Origin: Pelomonas sp052436255
GTDB lineage: Bacteria > Pseudomonadota > Gammaproteobacteria > Burkholderiales > Burkholderiaceae_C
Direction of reading: 5' to 3'
Assembly: GCA_052436255.1 (NCBI GenBank)
Contig: JBQVNP010000001.1
Location: 100,773-164,772 of the forward strand
Length of the DNA stretch: 64,000 bases
Shown: one piece after another, positions 1 to 7,708 of the stretch
How positions within the stretch are numbered: position 1 is the stretch's first letter
How the letters are laid out: each line of letters opens with the position of its first letter
The notes under the pieces: model-generated
Database searches by the model: none
Seen by the model: the letters and a program-made list of their open reading frames with translations, nothing else
Told to the model about the DNA's origin: nothing
Made by a program: the position numbers and the translations under genes

Positions 1-99
1 GCGCTGTTGCGGGCGAAGAGTCAAGCGGGCGTAGCTGGTTTGTTCAAGCGCGCCCTGAGCCGGATGGCAACACTGGCGCTGCTTGTTGAGGAAATAGCA

Positions 100-942
100 A
101 TGAAAGTGAGTTCTCTTGTACGGTACGGCTCGTACCCCGGGGTCATGGCCCTGATGCTCCTCGGTGTAGCGGCAACGCCTGAGAGAGGCTTTGCATTTGC
201 TTGGCTCGCCGCACTTGTCGCCAGCGGGCTGCTGGTCGTGGCCCTGCTTGAGCGCCGGTTTCCATTTGAGTCTCGGTGGCAGGCCGCGGATCTGGACTTT
301 CCGGCCGACGTCGCGCACGCTGTCGTCAACCTGGCTGTGATGCACGCAGCGGTGCTCGGCTTCGCGCTAATGCGCGACCTGACTGGCTATGAGGGGTTGG
401 GATGGCCTGGAGACTGGCCCTACCTTGCTGAGGTTTTCTTGGCCGGGCTGCCGCTGGACCTGTCGCTGTATGCCGTGCATCGCCTGAGCCATCGCCACGG
501 CATTCTTTGGCGGTTCCACAGCATTCACCACTCATCCCGGCGGCTCTACTGGCTCAATGGCGAACGTCGTCATCCGCTGCATGCCGCGCTAATGGCAAGC
601 CCGGGACTGCTGGTGCTCGGAGTGCTCGGAACGCCCGCAGAGGTTGTAGGCGGATGGTTCGCCATCCTGGCCGTGCATCTGGCCTTCCAGCATGCCAACC
701 TGGACTACCGGCTTGGACCATTTCGCTACCTGCTAGGCGTTGCCGAGCTGCACCGCTGGCATCACCGAGAGCGCTTCGAGGACGCGCAGGTGAACTTCGG
801 CGAGTTCTGGTTGATATGGGACCACGTCTTTGGCACCTTTTACCAGCCAAGTGCACCGCTTGGCCCCATTGGTATCGAAGGCGATCCTGTCCCACATGGC
901 TACGGTCAACAGATCGTTTACCCGTTCCGGACCAACATATGA
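100..942 (+). CDS. Sterol desaturase / fatty acid hydroxylase family membrane protein
   Basis: 280-aa integral membrane protein of the fatty acid hydroxylase superfamily, whose members use a di-iron centre to hydroxylate or desaturate lipids. The family's histidine clusters are visible: HRLSH near residue 127, HSIHH near 140 and HRWHH near 218, with hydrophobic segments before and between them. I start it at ATG 100 because GAGGAAA lies 7 bases upstream; the open frame continues upstream without a better site. Its stop overlaps an out-of-use ATG just ahead of the DUF3703 gene, so the two are probably cotranscribed. The substrate cannot be read from sequence; a role in membrane lipid change under metal stress is inference from context. 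Confidence 0.85.
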   Translation: MKVSSLVRYGSYPGVMALMLLGVAATPERGFAFAWLAALVASGLLVVALLERRFPFESRWQAADLDFPADVAHAVVNLAVMHAAVLGFALMRDLTGYEGLGWPGDWPYLAEVFLAGLPLDLSLYAVHRLSHRHGILWRFHSIHHSSRRLYWLNGERRHPLHAALMASPGLLVLGVLGTPAEVVGGWFAILAVHLAFQHANLDYRLGPFRYLLGVAELHRWHHRERFEDAQVNFGEFWLIWDHVFGTFYQPSAPLGPIGIEGDPVPHGYGQQIVYPFRTNI

Positions 943-956
943 ACAGGAGAACTCGA

Positions 957-1328
957 ATGCCTTCCTTCCGCCAAACGATAGATCCCCACGTGGATGCCGA
1001 ACTGCACAAGGCATGGGCTGCGTTGCCCAAGGATGAGGCAGCTGGTGGCTTCCGACACCTCGAGCGAGCCCATGTCATGGGACAGGCATCGACCTACCAA
1101 CATGTGCGTGTCCATCTACACATGCTGGCTTGGGCAGTGCGAAACCATCGCGCACGGGAAACGGTCGGGCAGTTGCTTCGCATCGTTGGCGCTGCAACCA
1201 AGACGCCCTTTGGCCTAGTCCCAACGGGCAACACGGGTGGGTCGAATGTCAGCCCCATCAAGCCGCTGCCGATCCCCGTCGATCTGGCAAAGATCATTGA
1301 TAGGGCGAAGCAGGCCGCGGGACGTTGA
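957..1328 (+). CDS. DUF3703 family protein (copy 1)
   Basis: 123-aa soluble, histidine-rich helical protein. It has the DUF3703 pattern: a HLERAHVMGQ-type motif, a VRVHLHMLAWA stretch, then a conserved TPFGLVPTGNTGGSNV block and a proline-rich end. ATG 957 is preferred because AGGAGA lies 7 bases upstream; an ATG at 939 is also in frame. It follows the hydroxylase gene by 14 bases. A clear paralogue lies at 39931-40293. The function of DUF3703 is not known to me; in both places here it neighbours envelope or metal genes. Confidence 0.85.
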   Translation: MPSFRQTIDPHVDAELHKAWAALPKDEAAGGFRHLERAHVMGQASTYQHVRVHLHMLAWAVRNHRARETVGQLLRIVGAATKTPFGLVPTGNTGGSNVSPIKPLPIPVDLAKIIDRAKQAAGR

Positions 1329-1419
1329 TCTTCGTGCCTTGCGCTGCTGTCGCTTCGCGCCCCGGGGCGTCCTCCATCGAATCTTGCAAAAGGGGCCCCG
1401 GGACATGCGAGATCGCACG

Positions 1420-2769
1420 CTATGCCGACGCAGCACTGGTCGTGGCTGGGAAAACAACGCGGACAGACAGTCCGCGACCGGCGTCGCCCGCATCAATTTC
1501 CACCATCGCGCCGTGCCGGTCTGCAATCGCTCGGACGATCGCCAATCCGAGTCCGCTACCGCCCGGGTAGGCTCCTCCTGCCACGCCACGGAAGAAGCGA
1601 TCAAAGACGCGGCCGCGTTCCGCCTCCGGGATGCCCGGCCCGTGATCGACCACTCGAAGTACGGGCTGCTCCGCCTCCAGGGCAACCTCGATGTCAACCG
1701 CTGCACCGGGCGCATACCGTAGCGCGTTGTCAACGAGGTTGTTCAGCAGCACCGTGAGTTGCGGTAGATCGCCTTCAACTACGGCTGGCTCAAGCACACG
1801 GACACCCAGGTCGACATCACGCGAATCTGCCTGGGTGGTGAAGGCACTGGCCACATTTCGCGCGAGCGCTGCCAAGTCAACGGGCTCTGAGTGCAGCATC
1901 TCGACGTCAGGTTCGCTGCGAGCGACCTGTAGGAGTTGCTCGACGAGGTGCTGTGAGCGGTCGATCCCTGCCTCCAGATCCTCCAGCGCAGCCTGCCTTG
2001 ACGTTTCATCCGGGCTGCGCTGCAAGATCTGCAGCTGCAGGCGCAGTGCGGTGATCGGCGTGCGAAGCTCGTGCGCAGCGTCGGCGAGGAATCTTCGCTG
2101 TGCTGAGAATGCCTCGCCCAGCCGTCTCAGCAGCTCGTTGGTTGATTCGATGACCGGCATCAACTCCTTGGGTGTATTGCCAACCCTGATCGGTGACAAC
2201 GCGCCCGCGCTTCGGGTTGCGATGTCGAGAGCCGCGACGTCCAACGGCGCAAGCCCGCGACGCAAGCTGAAGATCAGCAGAGCGCCGACGCCAGCTACGA
2301 GGGCGACCATCAGCGTGGAAATCTGCACGGCGGACTCCCCAGCCATCTGCTGACGTTGTGACTGGCGCTGGGCTGCTTGAGCCACATAGCCACCGCGCGT
2401 CACCGTGTGCACGATCCAGCGCTCGCCGCGCACCATCGGCTCGCTATGGCCTTCGATTGGAGAGAAGGGAAGCGCAACGCGTGGGTCGGAAATGAAGAGG
2501 CGTCTTCCGCCAATGGTCCAGCTTTGCGTCACGATCTCGGAGTCATCCGGAATGTCAGTACGCACGGGAAGGTCTGCGCTGCTTTGCCAGCTTTGATTGG
2601 CTTGGTGCATACGGGCGACGCCTTCGGCGATGGTTTTCAGCTCGTCGTCGAAGACTTCATGCATCTCGGTGAGCGTCACCAGATAGGCCACGACGGTGAG
2701 AAGCACCGTACCCAGTGCGAGGGTGCCGACGATCCACTTGAGCAGGTCACGTTCAAGGGAGCGCATCAA
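1420..2769 (-). CDS. Sensor histidine kinase (QseC/PmrB-like)
   Basis: 449-aa inner-membrane sensor kinase. Transmembrane segments lie near residues 11-33 and 151-169 and flank a periplasmic sensor domain of about 115 residues, followed by a HAMP-like linker. The dimerisation box AAHELRTPITAL carries the phospho-accepting His233; N box (NNLVDNALRY), a DHGPGIP box and GSGLGLAIV complete the ATPase domain. Its ATG overlaps the last bases of the regulator gene by 4 bp, so the pair is translationally coupled, regulator first. The signal is not deducible; the CTTAAG boxes and the dgkA and mipA neighbours suggest envelope stress, cationic peptides or metal ions. Confidence 0.9.
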   Translation of the reverse strand: MMRSLERDLLKWIVGTLALGTVLLTVVAYLVTLTEMHEVFDDELKTIAEGVARMHQANQSWQSSADLPVRTDIPDDSEIVTQSWTIGGRRLFISDPRVALPFSPIEGHSEPMVRGERWIVHTVTRGGYVAQAAQRQSQRQQMAGESAVQISTLMVALVAGVGALLIFSLRRGLAPLDVAALDIATRSAGALSPIRVGNTPKELMPVIESTNELLRRLGEAFSAQRRFLADAAHELRTPITALRLQLQILQRSPDETSRQAALEDLEAGIDRSQHLVEQLLQVARSEPDVEMLHSEPVDLAALARNVASAFTTQADSRDVDLGVRVLEPAVVEGDLPQLTVLLNNLVDNALRYAPGAAVDIEVALEAEQPVLRVVDHGPGIPEAERGRVFDRFFRGVAGGAYPGGSGLGLAIVRAIADRHGAMVEIDAGDAGRGLSVRVVFPATTSAASA

Positions 2770-3425
2770 ACCTCCGAAACTCGGTAACCCACTCCCCGGA
2801 CGTTGCGGATGCGCTCCGCACCCAGCTTGCGTCTGAGGTTGTGTACATGCACCTCGACCGCGTTGCTTGCGATCTCTTCTCCCCAGCCATAAAGCGATTC
2901 CTCCAGCTTTTCCTTGGAGATGACCGTGCCTGGCCTCAGCATCAGCGCTTCAAGCAGCCCGAACTCGCGGGCTGACAGTTCGATCGGATGACCATCCAGG
3001 CTCACAACGCGTTTGGCCGGATCAAGGACCAGCGCACCACAGCGCAAGAGCGGAGATCCGCTCCCAGCATGTCGACGGAGTAAGGCGCGTACGCGCGCAA
3101 TCAATTCATCCAGGTCAAAAGGCTTGAGCACGTAGTCGTCAGCGCCTGCCTCCAGCCCGGCGATCTTGTCTCGCACGGTATCTCGCGCTGAAGCGATCAG
3201 TACAGGCATGCCATCACCGCGATCACGCAGGGTCTTCAACAGCTGCATGCCGTCGACCTGCGGCAGCCCGAGGTCAAGGATCGCCAGGTCATGCAGGCGG
3301 TGACCAAGGGCGAGCTCTGCCTGTCGCCCATCTCGGACCCAGTCGACGCTGAACCCGGCTTGCAGCAGCCCTCTTTGCAGGGATTTGCCGACCATCACGT
3401 CGTCCTCGACCAGTAACAGGCGCAT
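2766..3425 (-). CDS. OmpR-family response regulator (QseB/PmrA-like)
   Basis: 219-aa two-domain regulator: receiver domain (acidic pocket E7-D8-D9, phospho-acceptor Asp51 in LAILDLGLPQ, Lys in the VLKPFD loop) and a C-terminal winged helix with VEVHVHNLRRKLG. It forms an operon with the kinase at 1420-2769 and is transcribed away from dgkA. The intergenic region holds a perfect CTTAAG-N5-CTTAAG box at 3488-3504, the site type bound by PmrA and QseB, so autoregulation and control of dgkA are likely (inference). Confidence 0.9.
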   Translation of the reverse strand: MRLLLVEDDVMVGKSLQRGLLQAGFSVDWVRDGRQAELALGHRLHDLAILDLGLPQVDGMQLLKTLRDRGDGMPVLIASARDTVRDKIAGLEAGADDYVLKPFDLDELIARVRALLRRHAGSGSPLLRCGALVLDPAKRVVSLDGHPIELSAREFGLLEALMLRPGTVISKEKLEESLYGWGEEIASNAVEVHVHNLRRKLGAERIRNVRGVGYRVSEV

Positions 3426-3487
3426 CTCAATCTTCTTGCCGCAAGGGGTTCATCCTAAGTTCTGAGGGGCATCGTCGGGGCCGCAAC

Positions 3488-3504
3488 CTTAAGTGGCACT
3501 TAAG
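3488..3504. promoter_or_regulatory. PmrA/QseB-type box between regulator and dgkA
   Basis: CTTAAG-TGGCA-CTTAAG: two 6-bp half sites at 11-bp pitch, as expected for an OmpR-type dimer. The plus-strand 3' flank CATCCGG also follows the second box, upstream of mipA (6045-6061, read on the minus strand), so the orientation relative to dgkA and mipA is the same. Confidence 0.7.
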
Positions 3505-3615
3505 CATCCGGGAGCCACCATGGCGCATGCACTTCCCTGACCACTCTCTGCGTCTTGACCATATCGGCACCGACCTGCCGCACCAACCCGAATGGGACGT
3601 CACCGAGGGCGGCAT

Positions 3616-4008
3616 ATGAGCGCTTCCAACCCCTACAAAGGGCGAACAGGCCTGGAGCGCATCGTTTACGCGTTCCGCTACTCGATGGATGGGTTGGTCG
3701 CCGCTTTCAAGGGCGAAAGTGCGTTCCGGCAGGAGGTGGTGCTGGGTGCTCTCCTGCTGCCTGTTGCCGCATGGCTCGCCATGGACTGGGTCCAACTCGT
3801 GTTGATGCTCGGAGCGCTGCTGATCGTGCTGATTGTCGAGTTGCTCAACTCGGCAATCGAGGCAACCGTGGACCGCATCTCGTTCGAACACAACCTGTTG
3901 TCGAAGCGAGCGAAAGACATGGGCAGTGCTGCCGTCCTGCTGGCGCTGGTGTTCTTCGCCTTGGTCTGGGGGGCGGTGCTCTGGATGAAATTCTGTCCCG
4001 CGGCGTGA
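3616..4008 (+). CDS. dgkA: Diacylglycerol kinase
   Basis: 130-aa inner-membrane enzyme that phosphorylates diacylglycerol to phosphatidic acid, recycling the DAG left by head-group transfer to envelope glycans and lipid A. It has the usual three helices and the family signatures ELLNSAIEATVDR and SKRAKDMGSAAVLL. Start ATG 3616 follows a GAGGGCGG stretch; an upstream in-frame ATG at 3592 lacks this. Divergent from the TCS and preceded by a PmrA-type box. PmrAB-like systems often control lipid A phosphoethanolamine transferases, whose by-product is DAG, so the pairing makes sense although no eptA is in the window. Confidence 0.92.
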   Translation: MSASNPYKGRTGLERIVYAFRYSMDGLVAAFKGESAFRQEVVLGALLLPVAAWLAMDWVQLVLMLGALLIVLIVELLNSAIEATVDRISFEHNLLSKRAKDMGSAAVLLALVFFALVWGAVLWMKFCPAA

Positions 4009-4058
4009 TCCGTTGTAATCGCCACCGCAGGCTCCTGGTTTAACCGCGCCCTTACCCG

Positions 4059-4457
4059 TCACGGGGCTAACAGGGCGCAAACGAGAGCCGCGCTGCGATA
4101 CGCGACCAAAAGTGCGTTCCGAGTCCAGCCATCAGCCCTGCCGCCCACGATCTGCAAGTTTGTCACCTCAAGAACCTGCTTCAGCTTTCGGGCAGCATCG
4201 TGGATCTCAACACCATCGCGCCCGAGAGAGATTTCCAGTCGCAGGATCTCGATGTGTCGATCAGCCTCCTTCAGCTGCGCCCGCAGTTGACGCTGCCATG
4301 GCTTGGAGGGCGGAATCCTGTCTAGAAGCCCCTGAACAATGACGTCGACATCGTTGATACCTTTCGCCATCGCTTCGAGGTGGGCAGCAGCTGAATCTGC
4401 TGGCAGGGCAGGGGACTCATCAGTCGATGCATCGTCGGTCAGATGTCTGGAGATCAT
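4059..4457 (-). CDS. Conserved hypothetical protein, SKPWQRQL family (copy 1)
   Basis: 132-aa helical protein of unknown function. The core reads from DVDVIVQGLLDRIPPSKPW through two amphipathic helices to a GGRADGWTRNA turn and a hydrophobic C-terminus. A homologue with the same SKPWQRQL motif and GRAD turn is encoded at 57931-58311 in the plasmid-like half of the window. The start ATG 4457 overlaps the end of the lipoprotein gene by 4 bp, so it is the last gene of a small operon. A hairpin with GCGCCC/GGGCGC arms overlaps the 3' end and may end transcription between this gene and the convergent dgkA. Confidence 0.7.
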   Translation of the reverse strand: MISRHLTDDASTDESPALPADSAAAHLEAMAKGINDVDVIVQGLLDRIPPSKPWQRQLRAQLKEADRHIEILRLEISLGRDGVEIHDAARKLKQVLEVTNLQIVGGRADGWTRNALLVAYRSAALVCALLAP

Positions 4458-4996
4458 GTGCCCGCACCTACCGTCAGATCGGCGACAAGACGGCTGATCA
4501 GCGCCCGATGCCGTATGGACGGCTCAGCCACCACAAGACGGTAGCGCTCGCTCCAGAGCCAAAGATCACCTACCAGTTCAACGAAGAGCACCTGGCCTGC
4601 CGATCCCAGGATGCTCAACTCGCCCGTCCCCTTCTTCCAATCGAACAGCAGCCGATGAGACCCGGGAGGCATGACAAGCCTCACCATCGATGCAGGCACG
4701 GTCGGCGCCAGTCGATCCCCTGCGGCGCCGACATGCACCGTGTTGACGGTGTCCCCGACGCGGTGCCGCACCACATAGACCACGAGCTGACCAGGCACCG
4801 GGGCGAAGCGCTTGGCGTCCTCGTCCGCAGCCAACGATGGGATGGATAGGGGTGCACAGGTTGTCTGGGTGCGAGGCCGTCCGTGGGCGTGGTAGCAGTA
4901 GCCGTTCTCTGAGAGATCTCTCGGCGGACTCGTGCAACCAGATACCAAGGGGGCGCCAAGGACCATGGAGCCAGCAAGAAAAATGCGTCTATGCAT
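4454..4996 (-). CDS. Small periplasmic lipoprotein (DUF2846-like)
   Basis: 180-aa lipoprotein. The N-terminus MHRRIF followed by a hydrophobic stretch ends in the lipobox LVSGC, predicting acylation at Cys21. The mature part has a VVYVVRH strand, a PPGSHRLLFDW segment and a VLFVELVGDLW strand, resembling the DUF2846 beta domain of outer-membrane lipoproteins. I start at ATG 4996 so that the signal peptide has a normal length; a TTG at 5008 would add four residues. The gene overlaps the one below by 4 bp and lies 4 bases after the small secreted ORF. Function unknown. Confidence 0.7.
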   Translation of the reverse strand: MHRRIFLAGSMVLGAPLVSGCTSPPRDLSENGYCYHAHGRPRTQTTCAPLSIPSLAADEDAKRFAPVPGQLVVYVVRHRVGDTVNTVHVGAAGDRLAPTVPASMVRLVMPPGSHRLLFDWKKGTGELSILGSAGQVLFVELVGDLWLWSERYRLVVAEPSIRHRALISRLVADLTVGAGT

Positions 4997-5000
4997 GATG

Positions 5001-5135
5001 TCACTCAACTTCGAAGGACGGCAGCGCGCCCGTTGAGAATTGCAGTACTACCTGCTGGTCTGCCAGAGCTGCAGACCACCACAGTGCAGCTGCTATGACG
5101 AACACCCCCGCAAGCACCGCGGAGCGCTTGGGCAT
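5001..5135 (-). CDS. 44-aa small exported peptide
   Basis: Short ORF with a signal-peptide-like N-terminus (MPKRSAVLAGVFVIAAALWW, ending in ALAD) and a mature part of only about 20 residues, ending in SFEVE. A good Shine-Dalgarno sequence, CAGGAGAG, precedes ATG 5135. It sits between mipA and the lipoprotein gene, in the same direction, 53 bases after mipA and 4 bases before the lipoprotein start. No family recognised. The ribosome site and tight packing support translation; it could be a regulator or a coupling peptide. Confidence 0.5.
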   Translation of the reverse strand: MPKRSAVLAGVFVIAAALWWSAALADQQVVLQFSTGALPSFEVE

Positions 5136-5188
5136 GAGACTCTCCTGACGACCCGAGGAAGGAATGAGCGATTGGCGTTGCTTCAGGT

Positions 5189-6022
5189 TCACCATTTGCA
5201 GCATCTGTAGGCCAGGCCAAAACCTGCAGAGACAGAGCCTGTGTCCATCGTCAACGGGCTTTTTGCAGCATCGCCGAGCAGACGGGACGCGCCGAGATTG
5301 CCGAACAGGATCCAGCGTGGGGTCAGCGCGGTGATAAAGCCTGTGCCGACATAGGCGCCCCTCACGCCGCTTGCAGGCATGTAGGTCGGCAGGTTGGATG
5401 CCACAGCCTGAGCAGGCGTGACCCCAAAGTAAGTCTGCATGTTCTGTCGGTTGGCAACTGAGACACCCGCGCCCGCCGACCATTGAGTGGTGGGCGAGAG
5501 ACGTTGGTGATAACCGATATCAAAGCTGCCCACCGCTCCGCCCTTGCGGCCTAGCAGGTCCTGCGAGACATTGGCGCTGATGTCCCAGTGATCGTTCAGC
5601 CGGTAGCCCACGAACACTCGCCCGCGCAGCGTGCGCTCGATGTCCGGCAGGCCGTTCAAACGGGTGGAGGATCCGGAATTGCGGCCACTGTCCAGCCGAA
5701 GCGCCGCGCCGAACCGGACGCGCTTGCCGTCGATGAGCAAGGCGCTTGCCCCTGGGCCCTGGGGATCTGATGCGAAGTTCATCGCAGCGGCCGACCGAGA
5801 GGTGCTGATGCGAAATCGACCCCACTGGTACGCCCAAAGCGGTCGAAGCTTGATGATTCGACGCCCTGATCCCTCGTACTCGGGCTGGGACAGCATCATG
5901 GCCCCGACGAGATAGTTCTGCTCGGACGTTTTTCGCTCTTCGTCGGCATGGGACACGGACGCAAACGTCAGTGCAAATGCGAATGGGGTCAGACGAGTCA
6001 AGGGACGATCAAGCGAGGTCAT
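5189..6022 (-). CDS. MipA/OmpV family outer-membrane protein
   Basis: 277-aa beta-barrel protein of the MipA/OmpV family, with a signal peptide ending at VSHA-DEE. Features include the YLVGAMMLSQPEYEGSG start of the barrel, KLRPLWAYQWGRF, the VGYRLNDHWDISANVSQDLLG region and alternating strands to the end. Family members act as MltA-interacting scaffolds or metal- and antibiotic-induced porins. The C-terminal residues CCKW are unusual, because barrel proteins normally end in Phe. A CTTAAG-N5-CTTAAG box lies only 23 bases above the start codon, which leaves little room for a promoter; a TTG at 6001 is an alternative start. Confidence 0.85.
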   Translation of the reverse strand: MTSLDRPLTRLTPFAFALTFASVSHADEERKTSEQNYLVGAMMLSQPEYEGSGRRIIKLRPLWAYQWGRFRISTSRSAAAMNFASDPQGPGASALLIDGKRVRFGAALRLDSGRNSGSSTRLNGLPDIERTLRGRVFVGYRLNDHWDISANVSQDLLGRKGGAVGSFDIGYHQRLSPTTQWSAGAGVSVANRQNMQTYFGVTPAQAVASNLPTYMPASGVRGAYVGTGFITALTPRWILFGNLGASRLLGDAAKSPLTMDTGSVSAGFGLAYRCCKW

Positions 6023-6044
6023 GCCCGATGGTCAGAGCCGGATG

Positions 6045-6061
6045 CTTAAGCGCCGCTTAAG
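6045..6061. promoter_or_regulatory. PmrA/QseB-type box upstream of mipA
   Basis: CTTAAG-CGCCG-CTTAAG, followed on the minus strand by CATCCGG exactly as at the dgkA-side box. Likely bound by the response regulator encoded at 2766-3425. Confidence 0.68.
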
Positions 6062-6267
6062 GGATCTATCACCAGCACGAAGCGCGTCCCAGCCGATTGG
6101 TTTCGCGACATCTACCCATAGCACCTGGTCAATCGAGTTGACCGTTGGTCATCTATCCCCTTTGTGCCCGCTTCTGGGCGTTGTCCGCGCGGGCTGCCGT
6201 GCGGATGTACGGCTGATCAAGCAGCGATTGGGGAGCGCTTGTCGAGCCGTCCGATAAAATGTCTGTT

Positions 6268-6372
6268 GCTCTTGGGGAGTAGCCTGCTTCTGTCGCTCGG
6301 AAGCGCCTGCGTCAACACACTTGAACCTCGCGTTCATGGCGCCGGTAGCCAGTTCTGGTTGGCGAGACCAAC
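6268..6372 (+). ncRNA. yybP-ykoY manganese riboswitch
   Basis: The leader of mntP carries the three conserved blocks of this riboswitch in order: CTTGGGGAGTAGCC at 6271, GCGTCAACACAC near 6309, and GGCGAGACCA at 6361. The spacing allows the usual paired loop-loop architecture, with the GTCAAC-type and GAGACC-type loops forming the Mn(II) pocket. It begins just after an A/T-rich GATAAAAT stretch that could be the -10 element, and lies 80 bases upstream of the mntP start, leaving room for an expression platform. Aptamer ends are approximate. Confidence 0.88.
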
Positions 6373-6451
6373 GATGTGCCAGCACGACTTGTATGTGGTC
6401 GGGCGGTGGTGGCACGTCGTTGTATCTCTGCCCGACCCTGGATCGACTCTC

Positions 6452-7030
6452 ATGAACGCTCTCTCTACAGCCGCACTCGCCATGGCGATGTCGACGGATG
6501 CCTTTGCTGCGGCCATCGGCAAGGGCACTGCGCTGAAACAACCTCGCTGGACCGAGGCCCTGCGTACCGGCGCCATCTTTGGCGTCATCGAGGGCATCAC
6601 ACCGCTTGTCGGCTGGCTACTCGGACTGACCGCGGTCAACGCCGTCAAGGAGTGGGACCACTGGATCGCGTTCGTCCTGCTCGGGACTCTTGGTCTGCAC
6701 ATGGTCTACAACGGGTTGAAGACGGACCAGTCCGAGGTTGATGCCGTCGAGGACAAACCGAGCCGTCACAGTTTTGCCCGTTTGGCATTGACCGGATTCG
6801 CAACCAGCATTGATGCGATGGCGGTGGGGGTCGGTCTGGCCTTCATCGACGTCAACATTGCGTATGTGGCCGCCGCCATCGGCTTCGCAACATTCGTGAT
6901 GGTCACCCTGGGTGTGATGTTGGGGCGTGTCATGGGAGCCGTGGTTGGCAAGCGGGCAGAGATCGTCGGAGGCATCGTCCTGGCAGCCGTCGGCGCCGCC
7001 ATCCTTTTCGAGCATCTCACCGCTGCCTGA
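6452..7030 (+). CDS. mntP: Manganese efflux pump MntP
   Basis: 192-aa six-helix inner-membrane exporter of Mn(II). The two homologous halves each carry the family motif: AMSTDAFAAAIGKG near the N-terminus and ATSIDAMAVGVG near residue 120, with the conserved aspartates. Start ATG 6452 gives the canonical N-terminus MNALSTAALAMAMS; the longer open frame upstream runs through the riboswitch and is not coding. Mn(II) binding to the leader should raise expression. Confidence 0.95.
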   Translation: MNALSTAALAMAMSTDAFAAAIGKGTALKQPRWTEALRTGAIFGVIEGITPLVGWLLGLTAVNAVKEWDHWIAFVLLGTLGLHMVYNGLKTDQSEVDAVEDKPSRHSFARLALTGFATSIDAMAVGVGLAFIDVNIAYVAAAIGFATFVMVTLGVMLGRVMGAVVGKRAEIVGGIVLAAVGAAILFEHLTAA

Positions 7031-7090
7031 GCGTGCATCCAACTTCGCATGCTCCTGGCGGCGCCAGTCGGAGGATGGGCTGAGGGCCAA

Positions 7091-7108
7091 CATGACAGAT
7101 TTGTAATG
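7091..7108. promoter_or_regulatory. Possible CzcR/CopR-type operator upstream of czcE
   Basis: The sequence CATGACAGATTTGTAATG resembles the imperfect dyads bound by heavy-metal OmpR-type regulators (TGACA half plus a TTTGTAATG half). It lies about 105 bases upstream of the czcE start. I see no second copy in the window, so this is a candidate only. Confidence 0.4.
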
Positions 7109-7211
7109 GGTCAAGCAGGCATGCCGTCGGGGACGGATTTCTACAGTGACGACCATGGTGAACGTTGTAGGCAGCTCGATCGAGCGACCCGTCCACCACC
7201 AAGGAGTACCT

Positions 7212-7556
7212 ATGACCCGCATCTCTGCTTCCGCCTTCGTCGCCAGCCTGCTCTTCGCCGTCGGAGCAGCCCAAGCGGCGTCGATGACCAACGACACCTT
7301 CATGAACGGCAAGTCGGTTCACGGCGAGCCTGTTGCTGCTACGCAGGACGGGCGTATCGTGAACGTGGATGCTGGCAAGTCCATCAACGTGAACTGTGGG
7401 GACGTTGTCACGTTCCAGAAGGCTGGCAAGAGCTTCACCTGGAAGTTCAGCTCGGCTGCTCATCGCCCCGTCGATCTGCGCGCCATCGCACCTGCGGGCT
7501 TTACCGACAAGCCGCTCAAGGTCTACATCTCTCGCACCGATGCTGAGAGCAACTGA
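7212..7556 (+). CDS. czcE: CzcE family periplasmic metal-binding protein
   Basis: 114-aa periplasmic protein with a signal peptide cleaved after AQA-ASM. The mature domain has the CzcE pattern: a VNVDAGKSINVNCGDVVTF strand with one cysteine, KSFTWKF, and PLKVYISR near the C-terminus. In Cupriavidus CzcE binds copper and other ions and modulates Czc signalling. ATG 7212 has AAGGAGT 5 bases upstream. In C. metallidurans czcE lies at the 3' end of the cluster; here it precedes czcI. Confidence 0.88.
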   Translation: MTRISASAFVASLLFAVGAAQAASMTNDTFMNGKSVHGEPVAATQDGRIVNVDAGKSINVNCGDVVTFQKAGKSFTWKFSSAAHRPVDLRAIAPAGFTDKPLKVYISRTDAESN

Positions 7557-7708
7557 TGCATCGGCATCAAGATCCGCGGCCCTTGCGGCCACGGGTCTGG
7601 TGGCGAACAGCTTCACGTAAGGCAGCGCTGCGGCCCGCTGCAAACGAATTCACTAGTTAGGCCAAGGCCAGTTCACCGCGCTCCCCATATCCAAGACACA
7701 ATCGCCTC

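Noticed and set aside
3..89. Possible C-terminal end of an upstream gene (frame ending TGA at 87)
   Set aside because: Only 28 codons are visible, no family can be seen and the window edge cuts it.
1360..1400. GCCCCGGGGC palindromes between convergent genes
   Set aside because: Short GC palindromes are common at this base composition; no T-run to make a terminator.
6021..6451. Reading frames through the mntP leader
   Set aside because: The conserved blocks of a manganese riboswitch explain the region; mntP begins at its canonical ATG 6452.
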